DNA of 15,151 bases, taken from contig CAYYLZ010000047.1 of assembly GCA_964472725.1 (NCBI GenBank), positions 1-15,151 on the forward strand, given 5' to 3'. The notes beneath the pieces were generated by a model, which saw only the letters and a list, made by a program, of their open reading frames with translations, searched no databases and was not told the DNA's origin. Below, in pieces: positions 13,436 to 15,151 of the stretch (position 1 is its first letter; every line of letters begins with the position of its first letter). The position numbers were made by a program, and so were the translations under genes. Source of the stretch: RGIG6375 sp964472725 (GTDB lineage Bacteria > Bacillota > Clostridia > Oscillospirales > Oscillospiraceae).

Positions 13436-13444
13436 TGCATTGTG

Positions 13445-13465
13445 ATTTGAGAATTGAGAATTATG
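13445..13465. repeat. AATTGAN heptamer remnant
   Basis: ATTTGAG (13445-13451), AATTGAG (13452-13458) and a partial AATTATG. This is the fourth occurrence of the heptamer family in the window. Unlike the others it is not after a stop codon but just upstream of the nucleotidyltransferase promoter. Confidence 0.6.
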
Positions 13466-13512
13466 GGTGAGTGCGATTTGATTGAGTTGGTCGTTTTTTG
13501 TGGTGCTCCGCT

Positions 13513-13539
13513 GTAGGGGCGACCCTGCGTGGTCGCCCG
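13513..13539. repeat. GTAGGGG hairpin unit
   Basis: GTAGGGGCGACC, CTGCGT and GGTCGCCCG form an 8-bp perfect stem (13517-13524 with 13531-13538) with a 6-nt loop. It has the same GTAGGG start and CCG end as the units at 7067-7091 and 7127-7151 but a different, fully self-complementary core. Confidence 0.6.
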
Positions 13540-13590
13540 ACGGGTTTGCTTAATCATTTGCTGCAAAAAATTTTTTTAAAACTCGAAAAG

Positions 13591-13610
13591 ATGTCAGTTA
13601 ATGTCAGTTG
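13591..13610 (+). promoter_or_regulatory. Tandem decamer, candidate operator before the terminase genes
   Basis: ATGTCAGTTA (13591-13600) and ATGTCAGTTG (13601-13610) are directly repeated, 9 of 10 identical, one helical turn apart, about 40 bp before the terminase small-subunit start. This fits a binding site for a phage late-gene activator, but no regulator gene is in the window. Confidence 0.35.
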
Positions 13611-13650
13611 GCAGTGGGTGTAATATCTGAGCGCCGGGGAGGTGATGAGC

Positions 13651-13950
13651 ATGGCGGCAAGAAAAGGAATGAGCGAAAAAGCGGCTGCGGCGGTGCTGAA
13701 AATGAAGCTGCCTCAGGACAGCCCCATCAGGGAAGAGCTTGAGCGGCACGGGCTGGCGGCCACGGGGGCGCAGGCTATCTTCTTCGCCCTGTTCCGAAAG
13801 GCGGTTGCCGGCGACGTAAGCGCCGCCAAGCTCATAAGAGAGGCGGCGGGGGAAAAGGTCAGCGAGCCGGAGCCTCCAAGACCCGTGGGCACGGAGCTGT
13901 CGGGGCTAAGCGACGAGGCCCTGCGGGCGATGGTGGGAGAGAGCAAATGA
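13651..13950 (+). CDS. Phage terminase small subunit (probable)
   Basis: A 99-residue protein. Terminase small subunits recognise the phage DNA packaging site and load the large subunit. The central segment KAVAGDVSAAKLIREAAGEKV (about 50-70) matches the GD-x-x-A-x-KLI pattern common in small terminases of Clostridia phages and related DUF5681-like proteins. A near-perfect Shine-Dalgarno GGAGGTGAT (13638-13646) points to ATG 13651 rather than the in-frame GTG 13642 or ATG 13645, which lie within it. Its stop codon overlaps the start of the large subunit (ATGA), a coupled arrangement that strongly supports the pairing. The protein is short and weakly conserved, so identity rests partly on context. 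Confidence 0.75.
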   Translation: MAARKGMSEKAAAAVLKMKLPQDSPIREELERHGLAATGAQAIFFALFRKAVAGDVSAAKLIREAAGEKVSEPEPPRPVGTELSGLSDEALRAMVGESK

Positions 13951-15023
13951 AAAAAACAGAAAAAGCGGCGGCACGGGCGGAGCTGGCTCGGCGTGAGCTG
14001 GCACGGCGGCACTACGCTGAGTATCTGGCTTATGTGCAGGGGGCGGGCTGGAAGAGAACGAAAATGTCGGAATTCCTCGCGGCGAAGATGCAGGAGTTCC
14101 TTGAAGCGGAAACCGGCAGCGCCTACGACATTCTCATTATCGAGACCCCGCCCCAGCACGGCAAGACCGTCACCGTTACGGAGACCCTGCCCAGTTGGTA
14201 TTTAGGGAAAAATCCCCGCAAGCGGGTGATACTTGCCAGCTACAACGATGTGACCGCCCAGCGCTTCTGCCGCAGAAATCGGGATAAGATAGCGGCTTTC
14301 GGAGAGAGCATTTTCGGCCTGCGCCCGGGCAGGATAAACCGCGCCAACGAATTCGAGCTGGAGAACGGCGAGGGCAGGCTTATCTCCCGCGGCATAATGA
14401 GCGGCATCACCGGCAACCCCGCCAATCTGCTCATTATTGACGACCCCATCAAGAACCGTCAGGAGGCCGACAGCCTTACATATCGCTCCCGCCTTTGGGA
14501 GGAATGGCAGAACAGCCTTAAATCCCGCCTTGCGGCGGGGGCAAAGGTGGTCATAATCATGACCCCGTGGCATGAGGACGATCTGGCTTCCCGTATCCTC
14601 GCTTCGGAGAAAAGCGTGACCCTGCTGCGCCTGCCCGTCCAGGCGCAGGAGAACGACCCCCTCGGCAGAGAACCCGGTCAGCCCCTTTGCCCGGAGCTTG
14701 GCAAGGACGAGCGCTGGCTGAGCCAGTTCCGCGAAAGCTACGTTTCCGACCCCACCGGCGGCGCAAGAGCCTGGCAGGCTCTTTATATGTGCTCGCCCCG
14801 GGCTGAGGACGGAAATTTAGTGAAACGGGAATGGTGGCGGCGCTTCCGCCTGCCCTCGTCGGAGCCCTTCCATGAGGAGCTTATCAGCGTGGACGCGGCC
14901 TTCAAGGGCAATGACACCAGCGACTATGTGGCTATAACAGTCTGGGGACGGAGAGGCAGTGATTTTTTCCTGCTGTACTGCCTGAACCGTCAACTGGACG
15001 CAATGGGCATGACCTCCGCCTAG
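13947..15023 (+). CDS. Phage terminase large subunit, C-terminally truncated
   Basis: The motor and nuclease of phage DNA packaging. Visible ATPase motifs are Walker A TPPQHGKT (67-74), Walker B LLIIDDP (161-167) and the coupling motif TPWHEDDL (206-213). The first acidic residue of the RNase H-like nuclease, Asp316 in SVDAAFKG, is present. The frame stops at residue 358, soon after that strand, whereas family members usually run about 430-500 residues. The rest of the nuclease, including later catalytic Asp residues, is missing, so packaging activity is not expected. After the TAG stop the same frame continues for 14 more codons to a TAA. No portal, capsid or other phage gene follows; a terminator does. 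This looks like a deletion-scarred prophage remnant. Confidence 0.88.
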   Translation: MKKTEKAAARAELARRELARRHYAEYLAYVQGAGWKRTKMSEFLAAKMQEFLEAETGSAYDILIIETPPQHGKTVTVTETLPSWYLGKNPRKRVILASYNDVTAQRFCRRNRDKIAAFGESIFGLRPGRINRANEFELENGEGRLISRGIMSGITGNPANLLIIDDPIKNRQEADSLTYRSRLWEEWQNSLKSRLAAGAKVVIIMTPWHEDDLASRILASEKSVTLLRLPVQAQENDPLGREPGQPLCPELGKDERWLSQFRESYVSDPTGGARAWQALYMCSPRAEDGNLVKREWWRRFRLPSSEPFHEELISVDAAFKGNDTSDYVAITVWGRRGSDFFLLYCLNRQLDAMGMTSA

Positions 15024-15106
15024 GCGCGGGAGTATATAAACAATATGAAAGCGGCGCAGGCGAAGTAACAGAAACAGCCTCCCCGAATGGGTCCGCCGCA
15101 GTCTGT

Positions 15107-15144
15107 CGAAAAAGTCCAGCTTGGCTGGGCTTTTTCGCGTTTTT
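15107..15144 (+). terminator. Terminator closing the prophage remnant
   Basis: A 14-bp stem with one non-Watson-Crick pair (15107-15120 with 15124-15137), a 3-nt loop and a run of five T (15140-15144). It lies about 85 bp past the truncated terminase gene; the sequence between (15024-15106) shows no other gene. Confidence 0.8.
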
Positions 15145-15151
15145 GTGGTAA

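Noticed and set aside
13377..13436. N-terminal 20-codon extension of the nucleotidyltransferase
   Set aside because: It contains the gene's own promoter hexamers and Shine-Dalgarno, and the conserved domain begins at ATG 13376.

Overview
The window looks like a chromosomal segment from a Gram-positive, anaerobic, probably gut-dwelling member of the Clostridia (Oscillospiraceae/Ruminococcaceae-like). The pointers are strong AGGAGG-type ribosome binding sites, consensus sigma-A promoters, a moderately high GC content, an aldehyde:ferredoxin oxidoreductase module, and several families of short intergenic hairpin repeats of the kind common in these genomes. The taxonomic call is an inference; no rRNA or tRNA gene is present.

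Layout from left to right. An ABC exporter (2-1495, +) is cut by the left edge. A 450-bp gene-free stretch follows, full of hairpin repeats. galE (1946-2938, -) and a three-gene operon (3100-6943, +) diverge from a shared promoter region. The operon encodes a tungsten/molybdopterin aldehyde:ferredoxin oxidoreductase (AOR), a MoaD/ThiS-like sulfur carrier ending in Gly-Gly, and a fusion of a four-cluster [4Fe-4S] ferredoxin with an iron-dependent alcohol dehydrogenase. Next come a large surface lipoprotein (7248-8684, -) divergent from a small flavin reductase-like protein (8850-9365, +). A long-form ribose-phosphate pyrophosphokinase (9609-10745, -) is divergent from a branched-chain aminotransferase (10954-12018, +). 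A sugar-nucleotidyltransferase (12450-13376, -) converges on the aminotransferase. At the right end are a phage terminase small subunit and a truncated large subunit (13651-15023, +), apparently a prophage remnant closed by a terminator.

The most interesting unit is the AOR operon. Its parts suggest one complex that interconverts an alcohol, an aldehyde and a carboxylic acid. The dehydrogenase would handle alcohol/aldehyde with NAD(P), AOR would handle aldehyde/acid, and the fused polyferredoxin would be the electron outlet for AOR. Inside the fusion gene an in-frame GTG with its own Shine-Dalgarno lies at the domain junction, so a free dehydrogenase may also be made. The substrate cannot be read from the sequence.

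The intergenic DNA is unusually structured. AATTGAN heptamers follow three plus-strand stop codons, just ahead of terminators. There is a GTAGGG-hairpin family with compensating stem changes, and two copies of a MITE-like palindromic element. Between the convergent ilvE and nucleotidyltransferase genes lies an array of TCCAAT/ATTGGA hexamers at exactly 11-bp spacing, followed by about 140 bp of nearly pure purine. Most other genes appear monocistronic, each with a recognisable promoter and several with clear intrinsic terminators.
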